From the NCBI RefSeq assembly GCF_037975245.1, contig NC_092567.1, forward strand, positions 26,396,376 through 26,460,375: a DNA stretch of 64,000 nt, in the 5' to 3' direction. The translations under genes were made by a program, and so were the position numbers. Position 1 is the stretch's first letter; each line of letters opens with the position of its first letter. The notes under the pieces are model-generated. The model saw nothing but the letters and a program-made list of their open reading frames with translations, was not told the DNA's origin and searched no databases. Origin of the DNA: Apostichopus japonicus. Its lineage: Eukaryota > Echinodermata > Holothuroidea > Aspidochirotida > Stichopodidae. Below are positions 22,225 through 33,456 of this stretch, piece after piece.

Positions 22225-22887
22225 ATGTCCGAACAGTACGAAACTGAGTACAGATGCAAGGTTTGCAGAAAACTCTACGTTAACATTCCTGACCTTGAGC
22301 GACATGTGCAGGACAAGCACAGGAGTAAGCGGCACAAGTGCCTCCATTGCGATTATGGCAGCAACAAAAAAATAGACGTGGAGCGACACACACAGAGCAG
22401 ACATCCACTGAGGGATGACGAGGGGAGGGGAGGCAAGAGGGCAAAGTCAGCAGAAGACGTCTCTTCGAAGGCAAAGGAAGGGGCTAAGACTGGGGGTTCC
22501 TCATCGACCTCGGACACCTCGGTTCCCGGACACAGCCGGAGGGAGAAAGAGCCTGCCGAGTCACGGTCACCCCCTAGGCCATGCCGCCGTCTTCAGGGAT
22601 TACCGGTCCTGGACGAACTGCTGGGATCTCCAGTAACGGACCTGGATGGGGAAGTCGCTCTGGACCGACCACCTCCAACACCCCGTGTCACCCCTGGGAG
22701 ACCGACGGAGGCGTCTGACCCGACCGCGCGGGAAATCGTGCGACAGGCGAGACGGGACGCCAATATCCAGGAAGGCGAGGAAGTGAATACCGAACCGAGC
22801 TTACGGGAGCGCGTGTCCACAGTGGTGCTGCCCGATGGGAGAATATTCGTTACGATAGAGAAGTTTGGTCCCTCCTCCGGCAATTAA
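22225..22887 (+). CDS. ORF3: two-finger C2H2 zinc-finger protein of the retrotransposon
   Basis: A 220-residue protein in the env position, same strand as gag-pol. Two classical C2H2 fingers lie at the N-terminus: Cys11, Cys14, His27, His32 and Cys39, Cys42, His55, His60, both C-X2-C-X12-H-X4-H. A basic, Ser/Pro-rich, probably disordered middle (about 61-165) and a short conserved-looking end (VVLPDGRIFVTIEKFGP) follow. It has no signal peptide or membrane segment, so it is not an envelope protein. By family it should bind nucleic acid in the nucleus; its target is unknown. It may have been captured from the host or be specific to this element group. Codon use and GC match pol, so it looks like a settled part of the element. 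Confidence 0.85.
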   Translation: MSEQYETEYRCKVCRKLYVNIPDLERHVQDKHRSKRHKCLHCDYGSNKKIDVERHTQSRHPLRDDEGRGGKRAKSAEDVSSKAKEGAKTGGSSSTSDTSVPGHSRREKEPAESRSPPRPCRRLQGLPVLDELLGSPVTDLDGEVALDRPPPTPRVTPGRPTEASDPTAREIVRQARRDANIQEGEEVNTEPSLRERVSTVVLPDGRIFVTIEKFGPSSGN

Positions 22888-23669
22888 TCTACATATTGTT
22901 TTTATAATGTTTTTTTGTTTTGGTTACTGTGTGGGTCGACCGTCGGGGACAGTGACAGCTCTCTGGTTGATGTCACCTCGGTGAATCCCAGATCTGTCCA
23001 ATCGTCGTGGATCACTCACATAATTTTGCACGATTTAACCTAGGTATATGTGTTAGGCTTGGGATATAAAAAAAAATAAAAATAAAAAAAAATAAAATAA
23101 AAAAATGTTTTATCTGGTTGAGTTCACTTCGGTGGGTCCCAGACCTACTTCAAGTCGTTTCATTCATTGGTAGTATTGTTTTTAAGTGTTTTGATATTGT
23201 TGTATTCAAGATAGCCTGTCTATGGTATATTAGTGTTTGCAACCGCAGGATTGTTCAATTGTAGTTGTATTCCACATCACACCCTGGGTGTATTAGAGTG
23301 GTTTGATGAAGTATATATATCTTTTTGTAAATATATAATTTTTTTTAGTAGAGTGGTGGATGGCGGAATTGGGGGTATTCCGCTCAGGCGGAAGCGGAAT
23401 TCGGGAAAATCCGCTCTCTGCGTTAAGGGAGCAAGGTTTCAAGTTCTGATAGATATGGCCAACCGGATGGCCTGGGATGATTATTCTAAAGTTGCATTCT
23501 ATGTTGCTTGACATTGCTTCATGTTTTATTATTATTGTTATTATGAATATACCGGATATGTATTACGTGTACAAGTGCACTTCATGTTTAATGTCGGTAC
23601 ATAATTTTGTTCACTATTATTCAGTTTTATTGTAATGCGGGGACGCATTTGTAACTAGGTAGGGGAGAG
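22888..23669 (+). other. Untranslated 3' region of the retrotransposon
   Basis: No ORF of note. It holds a degenerate direct repeat (22963-23006 and 23114-23158, CTGGTTGA...CGGTG...TCCCAGA), an A-rich run at about 23069-23105, and one dyad of the LTR-array type at 23363-23383 (GCGGAAT-TGGGGGT-ATTCCGC) with half-sites to about 23416. Confidence 0.7.
23656..23669 (+). other. Polypurine tract
   Basis: The purine-rich AGGTAGGGGAGAG-type run directly before the TG of the 3' LTR is the expected plus-strand primer. Confidence 0.7.
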
Positions 23670-24968
23670 TGTTACAAAAATAGGTGACATTTTTGTTTAA
23701 TCATAATTATATTGTAGTGCTTAATAAGCTACCGTAGATTACGGCTGTTAAGCGTCATGGCGATGAGTGCACATGAAGGCCTCGTGGGCCGGAAGTTGAG
23801 CTTCCGCTACTATTGTTTAACTTTGTTCAGTAACTTCCTGACACGTGCTGTGTGAAAGTTACGGCCAGCCTGCACTGATACGCAGGGTTAAGACAGACCT
23901 GTTTTTGCAGCCGAAGAGAAAGGATCTTTATCAAAGTGGTCGTTATATATATAGATTAGAATTAGAATCGTCAAGTTGTGATTGAACTTTTGTCGTTTGT
24001 ATAGTCAGTCAATTTCTCTGTGTTCGATTTGGGTAAACCAACTGTTAGTTAGCCCTAATAACTTTATATTCTGGAGTCGTTGTGCACCGTCGCCGTAGAA
24101 GTTTTGCCGTGAATCTAACAGGGCCTAGAGTAAGTACCAGTAATCAACCTATATATATATAAATCGGTCGTATAGAGACCAGACGTTGAACACCTAAATT
24201 AACGGTGACATTAATCAGGCAGAGTGTAACTCGACATCTGTCTGGCTGGGGGTTAAATTATTCCGTATCAAGGGGGAAATTACATTTATTTCTGCTGGTA
24301 TTCGGGACCTAACGGGAGGGCCTCTTTCATTTTTACGGAACCACATATTTTAGCTGCTGTTATATTCTAGATGTAGGGACCATCTTTCCACCCCATACCC
24401 GCGGAATTGTCGGTAATTCGCCTAACAGCGGAACACAGGGCTATTCCGCCTACCCGCGGAATTGACGGCATTCCGCCTAACAGCGGAACAGAGGGTATTC
24501 CGCCTAACAGCGGAACAGAGGGTATTCCGCCTACCCGCGGAATTGACGGTATTCCGCCTAACAGCGGAACAGAGGGTATTCCGCCTACCCGCGGAATTGA
24601 GTGGATTCCGCCGAACAACGGAAAGGAGGCTCGTTCCGCCTATTTTTTGGAATATACTATTATACTGGTTTCTGGCGGAATTAGGAATATTCCGCAGGTC
24701 ATATACTGGGACTCTACACCTGACTAGTTGTCATTAGGGTCCTACATTGTGTTGCATTGATGTTCCTTCATATATATGCTTAATAAATGTATTCAGATGT
24801 TCATTTAATGCCCGTAGCATGAAACTGAAAGCAAGTCGTGTTGTAAATAGATTGTTTATACCTACGACCTTGTGTGCCTGAGTATTTATTTCAGAACAGA
24901 ACTCCGTTCCAGTGATCCCAGACTCCAGTCGAGACCTGATCTCACACCACGGACGAGGTAGCGTTACA
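23670..24968 (+). repeat. 3' LTR (1,299 bp)
   Basis: Same length and, wherever compared, same sequence as the 5' LTR. The dyad array is at 24401-24696 and the AATAAA at 24782-24787. It is followed by the target duplication ATCC at 24969-24972. Confidence 0.95.
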
Positions 24969-24972
24969 ATCC

Positions 24973-26035
24973 CTTTTCATTAATCCCTATTTATGACCTA
25001 GAACGAAAGCCATATCAACCGAACATGTCTTAACCTATTTTCTTATACTTTCTTCATACTTTCTTCATACTTCATACTTTCACACTTTCTAATACTTTCT
25101 TATAAGTTCTTCAACAATTTTTTTTACTGATCAATAGTCTGCGTTAAAAATGAGGATGTTACTCCAGAAGAGCATCACGAGTTTATTGGAAGGGGAATAG
25201 ATGACAATAAATACTGTACATGATCAGGTTATTATGTTGGTGCAAGCTATTTATTAAACGTAGGCTAGTGCGGCCTTCGGTTATATCTGAGGTCGCCATT
25301 ACAGTCTAAGGATTTGAAACCTTTTGATTGTCACAGCGAAGTGAAAGCGCGCACTCGACTACAAATTGCATAAGACGGTATCATCGTTATTAGTGTGGTC
25401 ATTATATACGGCTTCTAATTATAGCAAGGCGCAGGGGCGGATCCAGGATTTGAAAAAGAGGGGTGTGGCCCTGGGGTCGTTGAAGCAAACTCCAATGTAA
25501 AGGGGGAGAGGGTCGTTAACCAGGAGGGGGGGGGGGGTGGGTGGGGCAGGAGGAGGGGGTAGGACTGAAAAATATATAACCTCTGGACCCACTGAATGCA
25601 CGTCTGGTAAATCTTAAACAAGACTATAGGTTGACACTAATTATTCAGTTAAAGCTATATATGTAGGTTGTAACAAGCCATGTAATTATACACGCAAAAT
25701 TGGGTCATTCTCAGTCTGATTAAGATTTTTAAGTGGTTGTTATCATTTGATTACTCCAATTAGCAATCTAATAACCGTTTTAAAACAGAGTATTGTTTTT
25801 GTTCGAAAATTTAGTGAAATGTTTTGAATTAATTGACATTGAATTTAATCATTCCTATTGTGATTTTTCTGAAAGAAAACCGGTGTCGCAGTTCACAGCT
25901 ATTTCTTCAAGTGTTTCAATTCATTTTGAACTTTAGTAACAGTAGTTTGTTAGTTACAAGTGCCCGGATATCCCCCCCCCCCTAAAATAAAAAGAACAAA
26001 GAACATTGAGTTTCATTACTTTCTACGTCACGCAG
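24973..26035. other. Intron-like DNA left of the NT5E-like exons
   Basis: No upstream NT5E exon is recognised here. A transposon-end-like motif, CAGGGGCGGATCCAGGATTT, begins at 25432, close to the terminal repeats of some invertebrate DNA transposons, but no matching end was found. A G-run and G-rich tract follow at about 25525-25560. A C9 run lies at 25972-25982. Confidence 0.4.
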
Positions 26036-26191
26036 GTTCCATCATTGTGGGTGACGTCACAGCTGTACTTCCGTTCCAAGGGACCTTTGGCCTTTTCGAT
26101 TTAGAAGGTCGCTACTTACTTGAAGCACTAGAGAACTCCGTTTACCATTACGGTGATGCATCTCTATCTGGGAGATTCCTACAAATGTCAG
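26036..26191 (+). CDS. NT5E: Ecto-5'-nucleotidase-like, C-terminal-domain exon (paralogue 2)
   Basis: The exon is flanked by CACGCAG acceptor and TCAG|GTAATA donor. It encodes GSIIVGDVTAVLPF-QGTFGLFDLEG and ends SGRFLQMSG. This is the 5'-nucleotidase C-terminal substrate-binding domain (family pattern AAVLPFGGTF...LxGxxLxxAxExSV...FLQxxG). It joins the next exon in phase 1. The strand is opposite to the exon 1 at 434-614, so this belongs to a different gene copy. Its 5' exons are not found to the left, where transposons fill 8.7-25 kb. Confidence 0.85.
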
Positions 26192-26494
26192 GTAATAAAT
26201 ATATCGAGATTTTAAGCCAACTTTTACTTAGAAACTTGTATTACTTCTGCCTTTTGTCAGTGACGTAACTAATGTTCATCCTGCAAGACATATACAATGA
26301 TATTTCGCTAAAGATCAAATTTATTCACATATACACTCATAACTATGGTACCCCTGCATCCCAACAGCAGACTCCCCCCTCCCCCTCCAACACTTCCCCA
26401 AACAGCACCCTGGTCCCCCCTGAAAAGGATGAAAAATAGGGATGACAAACATGTTTGTTTTCTTTTTCTTTCTGTATGTACTTATTCTCTGTAG

Positions 26495-26694
26495 GTATAC
26501 TTGTGACGTATAACTTGTTTCTTCACCCGGAAATCGAGTAGTATCCGCTGAAGTTCGATGTACCGAGTGTTCAGTCCCTGATTATGAACCACTGGACGTT
26601 GAGAAAACTTATAGAATTGTAGCGCCCTCTTTTATTGTTGGTGGCGGGGACGGATACACAATGATAGCTGACAATGTACAGAATCTTGTCACAG
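26495..26694 (+). pseudogene. NT5E: Ecto-5'-nucleotidase-like exon with a one-base frameshift
   Basis: The acceptor CTCTGTAG and donor ACAG|GTTAGT bound an exon that starts GILVTYNLFL in the frame set by the previous exon. Near 26524-26526 it needs one missing base to continue as PGNRVVSAEVRCTECSVPDY. It ends PSFIVGGGDGYTMIADN, the C-terminal-domain motif with the conserved GGDG(F/Y). Read as it stands, the frame hits TAG within six codons. It is either a decayed copy or an assembly error; everything else in the exon is well preserved. Confidence 0.8.
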
Positions 26695-27099
26695 GTTAGT
26701 GTTAGTCGATGCAAATACGTCTAGCTTTGAAAACTCGATCGTTACCACTTCTCCTCTCCCTTCCCTTTTCATCCATACTCATCCTCTTCCTACAAAAGAG
26801 GGGGTGGCAAGAGAGTGACGAATATCCCCAAAACACAAGTTGTGCTTTTGTACTTTTTTGTATTATACGAAATGTCACCTAAGGTGGAGCCTGAGTACGA
26901 AAAATCAACAAGTTGATTTTCTTCAATGCCAGTCCTTATACTTGCTGTAATTAAGTCAGCTTTTGTGACTGCCACTATCACAAAAACGTTCATAATTAGC
27001 ATAAGGTATAGCCTATACAATTTCTTGTTTTATAGACATTTACTGATTAGAAAAATGAAAATACTATAAAAATTGTTTTGGGGGTTTGATTTCTTTTAG

Positions 27100-27159
27100 G
27101 AAACCTTGATTCCGGTGTCCTGGCTACGTTCATCAGTAAGCATTCGCCAATTCTTCAAG

Positions 27160-27160
<1 letters not shown>
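27100..27160 (+). pseudogene. NT5E: Ecto-5'-nucleotidase-like last recognisable exon, truncated
   Basis: After the acceptor TTCTTTTAG, the phase-1 continuation reads GNLDSGVLATFISKHSPIL, matching the family's DxxVxxxYI region. It then runs into a (TA)n tract at 27162 where homologues have P-x-V-E-G-R-I and, further on, a GPI-attachment tail. No such tail is seen, so the 3' end is lost or lies in an unrecognised exon. Confidence 0.65.

Positions 27161-27161
<1 letters not shown>

Positions 27162-27192
<31 letters not shown>
27162..27192. repeat. (TA)n microsatellite
   Basis: About 15 TA units cutting into the last NT5E-like exon. Confidence 0.9.
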
Positions 27193-27198
<6 letters not shown>

Positions 27199-27243
27199 GA
27201 TAAGGACAACATTTAATGCCTTTAAATCCAAGAGTGATTAAAA

Positions 27244-27635
<392 letters not shown>

Positions 27636-27719
27636 GATTATTCTTGCAGGCTATAATTTTATAATAATGGTAGTTTTGGGAACATGGCCCAAGGAGCAGT
27701 GAAACAAGTTATTTTGATT

Positions 27720-28047
27720 TTGATTCTTTTCTAAACATACGGGAACTTTCTAACGGGTTCCTTTTCAGTACTAAATTAAAGAAAGCTACTCTTTCATTGC
27801 CACAAATGTCTTATCATGATAAAGGACTAATCTTAAGGCGTTAATAATCAACCTTTGATCTGATCATATTGTTGACACTGTATTCTTATTGCATGTTACT
27901 TCTTTGTAAATATTGATGTAGTAGCGTGAACAGTACTGTTACAATATACAGTTGTGTGAACGAACTAACAGAACCAAAAGCTGTGTCTGAATTTCATTAT
28001 ATTTTTTTTGTCAACACGGCTATTCCATAATTGATCAACATTTGAAG
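27720..28047 (+). promoter_or_regulatory. LRAT-B promoter and non-coding exon 1
   Basis: 27720-27925 matches the upstream flank of inverted copy A (8010-7700, shared CTTTCTAACGGGT block), so this is probably the ancestral promoter. The palindrome AACAGTACTGTT is at 27929-27940. The exon 1 donor GAAG|GTAAGT ends at 28047. The intron runs to the acceptor TTTTTAAAG at 28845. Confidence 0.6.
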
Positions 28048-28871
28048 GTAAGTATGCTTTGACTTTTAGCATAGCTTTTATCGTCAGTACTATTTCCTAC
28101 AGGAAAACTCAATTATATCGAACAAGAAATCTCAATGATATCGAGCAGGAAATCTCAGAAAAATTACAATTCTACCTCTTTAACGGTTGATATCGATATT
28201 TTGGATAAAATGTGAGGTATTTCAATCAATCATCTTTGAAAAGCTAAACTTCTGCGATGTATATGATATCATTCTTCTCCTATTTATCAAAAGAGTAGCA
28301 CTGCTATATAGACTTACAAAAATAGAATATTACTTTAATGAAGTTCTCGATTTTACACATATCTGGTAAAACTTTTATTTCGATGTAAGATTAAACGTCT
28401 TCTAAAACTGTATAATTCAACGGAATCCAGTTGTTTCAGTCAATTATATGAAAACAATCTTTGTGTAGGCTATATACTCGTACTGGTCTTGAAGCCTCCT
28501 CATAGACAATGTCTCCTTCATCGATATTAAGGAACTTTAAGGAAAAGGACAAACAGACTTGTAACTTGTAAAAGCTGCTTCTTTGAATTACTGTATATAC
28601 ATACGCTAGCTATTTCCTCATATGTTGCCGTTAAGCATAGGCAGGATAGGACGATATCCTATCATAAAAGGGTATACGTGCTCAGAGCATAATCCAAGTC
28701 ATTAAACAGCTTACATAGTTCTTGCTTGTGTCGATAGTGTACAATGATATGTCTCATTTTGAGAATCATAATACAAAAAGCAAACAAAATAAGGAAAAGA
28801 ATTGGCTTCAGTAATCCTCATTTCATTTATTTTTTATTTTTAAAGAAAGGATAATTTCTACGTATTCAATC

Positions 28872-29258
28872 ATGTACCACCGCATAGTTAGAATGGCTGC
28901 CCGACATCAGGACAAGAGGGTACAGAATATTCGAGACTTGGCTCCTGGTGATCACGTGGTTCTATATCGATGGATTTTTCATCCACGATGTCACATGATA
29001 GTCACGGAAATCGACGAAAACAACAACAAAATGACGGTTATAAGATTTACTTATCAAGACGGTGTTATCGAACATACCATACCTTTCAAGACACCCGTGT
29101 TCAAGGTTATCCATGAATATCCCCAATATGGTCCTGATGAGGTCATTTCTCGCGCAAGGGATCACAATATGCCAAGTCAGGTATACGACCTGCTACATTT
29201 TAACTGCAAGCATTTCGCTTTTTGGTGTAAAACTGGTGTAATCCCACGTGAAGTTTAG
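28872..29258 (+). CDS. LRAT-domain (H-rev107/PLAAT-type) protein, copy B
   Basis: 128 residues in one exon, 26 bp after the acceptor. The triad His41 (RCHMIV), His68 (VIEHTIP) and Cys112 (NCKHFAFWC) is intact. Compared with C and D, the segment after FKV (80-90) is of the IHEYPQYGPDE type, shared with copy E. AATAAA at 29298 is a likely polyadenylation signal. Known LRAT/HRASLS proteins move acyl groups between phospholipids and retinol or amines, or act as phospholipases. Which applies here cannot be told. NlpC/P60-like folds are an alternative class but fit the His-His-Cys order less well. Confidence 0.9.
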   Translation: MYHRIVRMAARHQDKRVQNIRDLAPGDHVVLYRWIFHPRCHMIVTEIDENNNKMTVIRFTYQDGVIEHTIPFKTPVFKVIHEYPQYGPDEVISRARDHNMPSQVYDLLHFNCKHFAFWCKTGVIPREV

Positions 29259-29737
29259 ACTGTTATCCAAACTCACTAAAGAAGAAAAGCCTGACAAAAT
29301 AAATGAATGCAATCATTATAGAATTGTTAGTATTCGGTAGGTTTAGATTAAGCATCTTTGATGAGAAGTGTATTTTTTAGTTAAACCAATCGGTGGCCTG
29401 GCTTGTGCAGCTGGAGGGGGAGGGGTTATCACCAGATTGAACTTGCTACTCCCCACTGACGGTGGATGTAGTGGCAATGTCTGATATACCTCCAGGTATC
29501 CCTCTACCCTTTACTCGATAACGTCACTGATCATGAGCTATAAAACCCATCATCCATGTTTTGTTTAGCAAATTTGTGGCGGTGGTAAACTAATGTATTA
29601 TTTTCGTCTTTATACTAAGTAAATATTTGACAATTGACTGTGATGTTCAATATCTGTATCATAGACGATGTATGCTTTTTTTTTTATTTGCAAGCATTTA
29701 GTTTCACTTTGCCACTCAAACTGATATAAGGGCAGCC

Positions 29738-29777
29738 AAAGTCCGATAACCTACCATTACGCCGTCGGACTTTTTTT
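29738..29777 (+). terminator. Conserved hairpin plus T-run downstream of LRAT-B
   Basis: AAAGTCCGA (29738-29746) pairs with TCGGACTTT (29765-29773), nine base pairs, and runs into seven T. It looks like a transcription terminator hairpin but is in a eukaryotic flank, so the role is unknown. It is the same in C and D; E has lost the right arm. Confidence 0.4.
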
Positions 29778-30002
29778 GTGACGTGAATGCCATACTATTA
29801 TGTAGGTTTACTTTCAATGTGATTTGGAATCCACATAAATATACTTAAAATATGTGTAACCAACAGGTGCTTGTTGACAGTTTTATTTTATATTTTGGAG
29901 TACTTTGTTGCTTCAATGTATTTATATACGGATTATTATATCATTGTTTAACTGCTTACTTTACTGTCTTATAAACCAATCTCTGATACATGACATTAGA
30001 TT

Positions 30003-30315
30003 ATGGCTAGGCTGTACTGTGTGAACATGTGTACATGCCTATAGGGTTATCGCTAGGGTGTACTGTGTGAACATGTGTACATGCCTATAGGGTTATCGCT
30101 AGGGTGTACTGTGTGAACATGTGTACTGGATAGGTTTATCGTTAGGTTGTGCTGTGTGAACATGTGCACATGCCTAGCCGCCAAGATTTATCGCTAGGGT
30201 GTATTGTGTCAACATGTGTACTGGCTAGGTTTATCGCCAGGGTGTTCTGTGTGAACATGTGTACTAGTTAGGGTTATCGCTAAGGTGTACTACTTGTGTA
30301 CTGGCTAGGTTTATA
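30003..30315 (+). repeat. 43-bp minisatellite, unit B (left part)
   Basis: Degenerate units TTATCGCTAGGGTGTACTGTGTGAACATGTGTAC..., about seven copies. The same array resumes at 31434 after the hAT insertion. Confidence 0.85.
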
Positions 30316-31441
30316 CAGGGCCGGATTTAGACATGTGGAGGCCCGTGGGCAACCTTCAGTGGTGGAGGCCCCCCCTCCAGTGATCGCCGTCCTGGGGGAG
30401 GTGTGTAAGGGGAAGGGTATTGGATTTTTTCCCAATAATTAAGGGTTCTTGGATGCGAAATGGTGCAGAATTTTTTATTTCTGAAGTAAATTTTGTGATT
30501 TCTGAAGAATTTTCATTACGGTGTGTAGGCCTGTTTGAAATAGGAGGCTAGTATTTTCGTCGACGCCCGGGCGCTTTATTTCTATTTTTCAGGACGGTTG
30601 TGGGCAATTTGGGTTTTCTGGAAACTGCAAAATGTTTTCAAAATCAAGGTTAGGGTTAGAATATCAGGTCAGGGTCCATTATAAGGGGATGTGGAGCATT
30701 TTCTTTCATAATCCGACTTCAAAAATGACTAAAGTTATCTAGAAATTGGGTTCTGGAGAAAGGGGGTGTTGTCACATTTCCAAGAATTTGATCGGCCTGC
30801 ATATGCTAATTATCCCAGAAAACTGAAAAAAAAACTCACACCCCGGGCCTAAACTTGCTTTTAGCTGGACTGGACTAACATGATTCATGACGAACCTGTT
30901 AATGCCAATTGCCAACTGCCCAGACGCGCACGGGCCTGTGTATGTGTGTGTAGAGGGGGTGAGAAGACAGTTGTTTCATCATTGCACATGAAAAGAATCA
31001 ATTAGCAATACCTGTCTGAAATCTAGCGGGAGGTGATGACAGGCGCACTGTCAGGGTGTGCTGAAATGTTTCGACCAAAACCATTAACCTAGTTCTAAAG
31101 AAAATAGACGTTGAGATTGATGACTTTGGATATTAGGCCAATCATGTTTGTCTGCCGACGTGTGATTTGCAATAACGGGAAAACAACCACTGAGCTGTTT
31201 CTACCATTCACAAAGAGATACAATTAAAATTGAACATGACTTCAAGCGTATGCATGGCGTAAGCCGCGCGCAATATGATTTTGATTGATGATATTTGTCA
31301 GCCTACACTTAATTTTTTTTCTTCAAATTTCCCCTTATATATATTTTTTCATGAAGTAGGCCTATGTGGAGGCCCCTTGTTGTGGAGGCCCGTGGGCAGC
31401 TGCCCACGTTGCCCATTGGTAAATCCGGCCCTGGGTTTATA
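30308..31441. mobile_element. Non-autonomous hAT element with 8-bp target duplication
   Basis: The element proper is 30316-31433 (1,118 bp). Its termini are perfect 14-bp inverted repeats, CAGGGCCGGATTTA, and the repeat continues imperfectly with GTGGAGGCCCGTGGGCA-type sequence. The 8-bp direct repeat GGTTTATA flanks it exactly (30308-30315 and 31434-31441), which is diagnostic of hAT transposition. No transposase ORF is present. It sits inside the minisatellite. Confidence 0.93.
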
Positions 31442-31536
31442 GCTAGGGTGTACTGCACGTGTACTGGCTAGGTTTATCGCTAGGGTGTTCTATACATGTT
31501 TACTGGCTCGGTTTATCACTATTAGGGTATACTAAA
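31434..31536 (+). repeat. 43-bp minisatellite, unit B (right part)
   Basis: Two to three more units after the hAT element, ending before the conserved AAGGAGGTTCTACAAGGAAGAACACTGCAGC block. Confidence 0.8.
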
Positions 31537-31879
31537 GAAAGGAGGTTCTACAAGGAAGAACACTGCAGCATGCAGTATGGTGATTACGTCTCCTACACAT
31601 TTATGAGGTGGAAATTGGTCATGGCAACAGTGCAGGGGATTGTGGGAAATTTGACCAATTAAGTTAAGTATTTATTTTTTTGCAATATCTTGGGAGTTCT
31701 AATAGGAGAGCTTTGTCTGTTACTGATAAACTCGTGGAGAGAGGAAGGTGAAATTGGCGGTCGCTGTTTAATACCTTATATTGGAACAAACAAACAGGAT
31801 ATTGCCCCCACCGCTTACTCAGAAGTCTATTGGAGCGCCAGCCCGTACCCACAAATAAAAATTATTATCCATCTTGGAG

Positions 31880-31991
31880 AATTGCAGAATACCCCGCAAC
31901 TCACTCACTCAGGAACGACAATACATTGTCGATTATAGGTACTTCCGGTCATAACCTGTGAGATCCAAGAGTTGCGGGGTATTCTGCAATT
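31880..31991. repeat. 112-bp foldback (MITE-like) element, unit B
   Basis: A perfect 22-bp inverted repeat starting AATTGCAGAATACCCC (31880-31901, with partner 31970-31991) encloses 68 bp. The same element, same length, is at 43626-43737 and 52931-53042. One arm survives in unit A at 5280-5300. Confidence 0.8.
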
Positions 31992-32576
31992 AGGCAAATG
32001 TGATTTCATTTGTGAGGTGGCCACCATATTATTGTGTTTAATATATATTATTTAAGTTTGGATAATCTAATGTTATGTTGTATCTCATGCTGTTGGCCGA
32101 GAGTTGGAAATTCATTGTATTTTGTTTATTAATATCCTGTAAAATGTTCATATTATAATTTCCTTTCCTTAAAGTTGGTGTGTTTGTATTCTTTTCGGGT
32201 ATCTTCATGTGTTGCCAATCAAATTCAACCCCACGGTCCAACATTTTAACAGACCTTTTCCTGTAAAGCAAGTCATTTGCGTGCTTTACCCATTAAACTT
32301 AATAAGCGGCTGTGTTCTGCCTTAGCAGATCAACTTCTTTAAAAGTTAAAGCCGGCTCCATCATAAATTTATGATTATAGTTTTGTGCGAGAAGACATAT
32401 GACCAGTAGTTGTAAGTTGACGAGGTCACCAGTTTCTATCCTCACCACCAATTCCAATTCAGCACAAACACTTAGTCTGTAAATACTTTAAAATGTTCAC
32501 TTTCATAGCACGAAAGATCGCAAACAGTTGCTAAGAGCCTATACATTATGAGTATCCCATTCACTACTCGAACCCC

Positions 32577-33140
<564 letters not shown>

Positions 33141-33422
33141 GAGTGAGAATATTATTGTACAGCTGTGCCCACAACTGTGCATGGTACTAATATTATAAGG
33201 TATCATCTCCCATGTACCTTGTTTCCGTGTCGCATGTACACCTAGACGATTCTCCAATGTCCAATGACTTTGTAGAAGTAGCTAATATTGATAAATTAGG
33301 CGAAATGTACCCCTTTGTGGATAGTTGACACTGATGCCATGTCATACAATTATCATATTCATTTTTAGCAAGCACAGGTTCGTCACATCATAAGGTAACA
33401 ACAAAACCAAACTTTTCGTGAT

Positions 33423-33456
33423 TAAAGCCTACTTATTAGTTTTGTAGCCTTAGTTG
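33423..33456 (+). repeat. 64-bp minisatellite, unit B (single partial copy)
   Basis: AAGCCTACTTATTAGTTTTGTAGCCTTA is half a unit of the array found at 45600-45800 and 54560-55045. Confidence 0.5.

Larger units (their letters stand above)
15423..24968 (+). mobile_element. Complete Ty3/gypsy (Metaviridae) LTR retrotransposon with third ORF
   Basis: A 9,546-bp element. Its parts are LTR, tRNA primer site, gag, -1 frameshift signal, pol (PR-RT-RH-IN), a zinc-finger ORF3, polypurine tract and LTR. The order RT-RH before IN defines Ty3/gypsy as opposed to Ty1/copia. The LTRs start TGTTACA and end GTTACA. Every stretch I compared, and the open frames inside them, are the same in both copies at a constant offset of 8,247, so the insertion is recent. 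All three ORFs are open. The internal region is clearly richer in GC than the flanks. It looks competent for transposition. Confidence 0.95.

Noticed and set aside
25432-25460. CAGGGGCGGATCCAGG as the end of a DNA transposon
   Set aside because: It looks like a transposon terminus, but no matching inverted end or target duplication was found, so no element is called.
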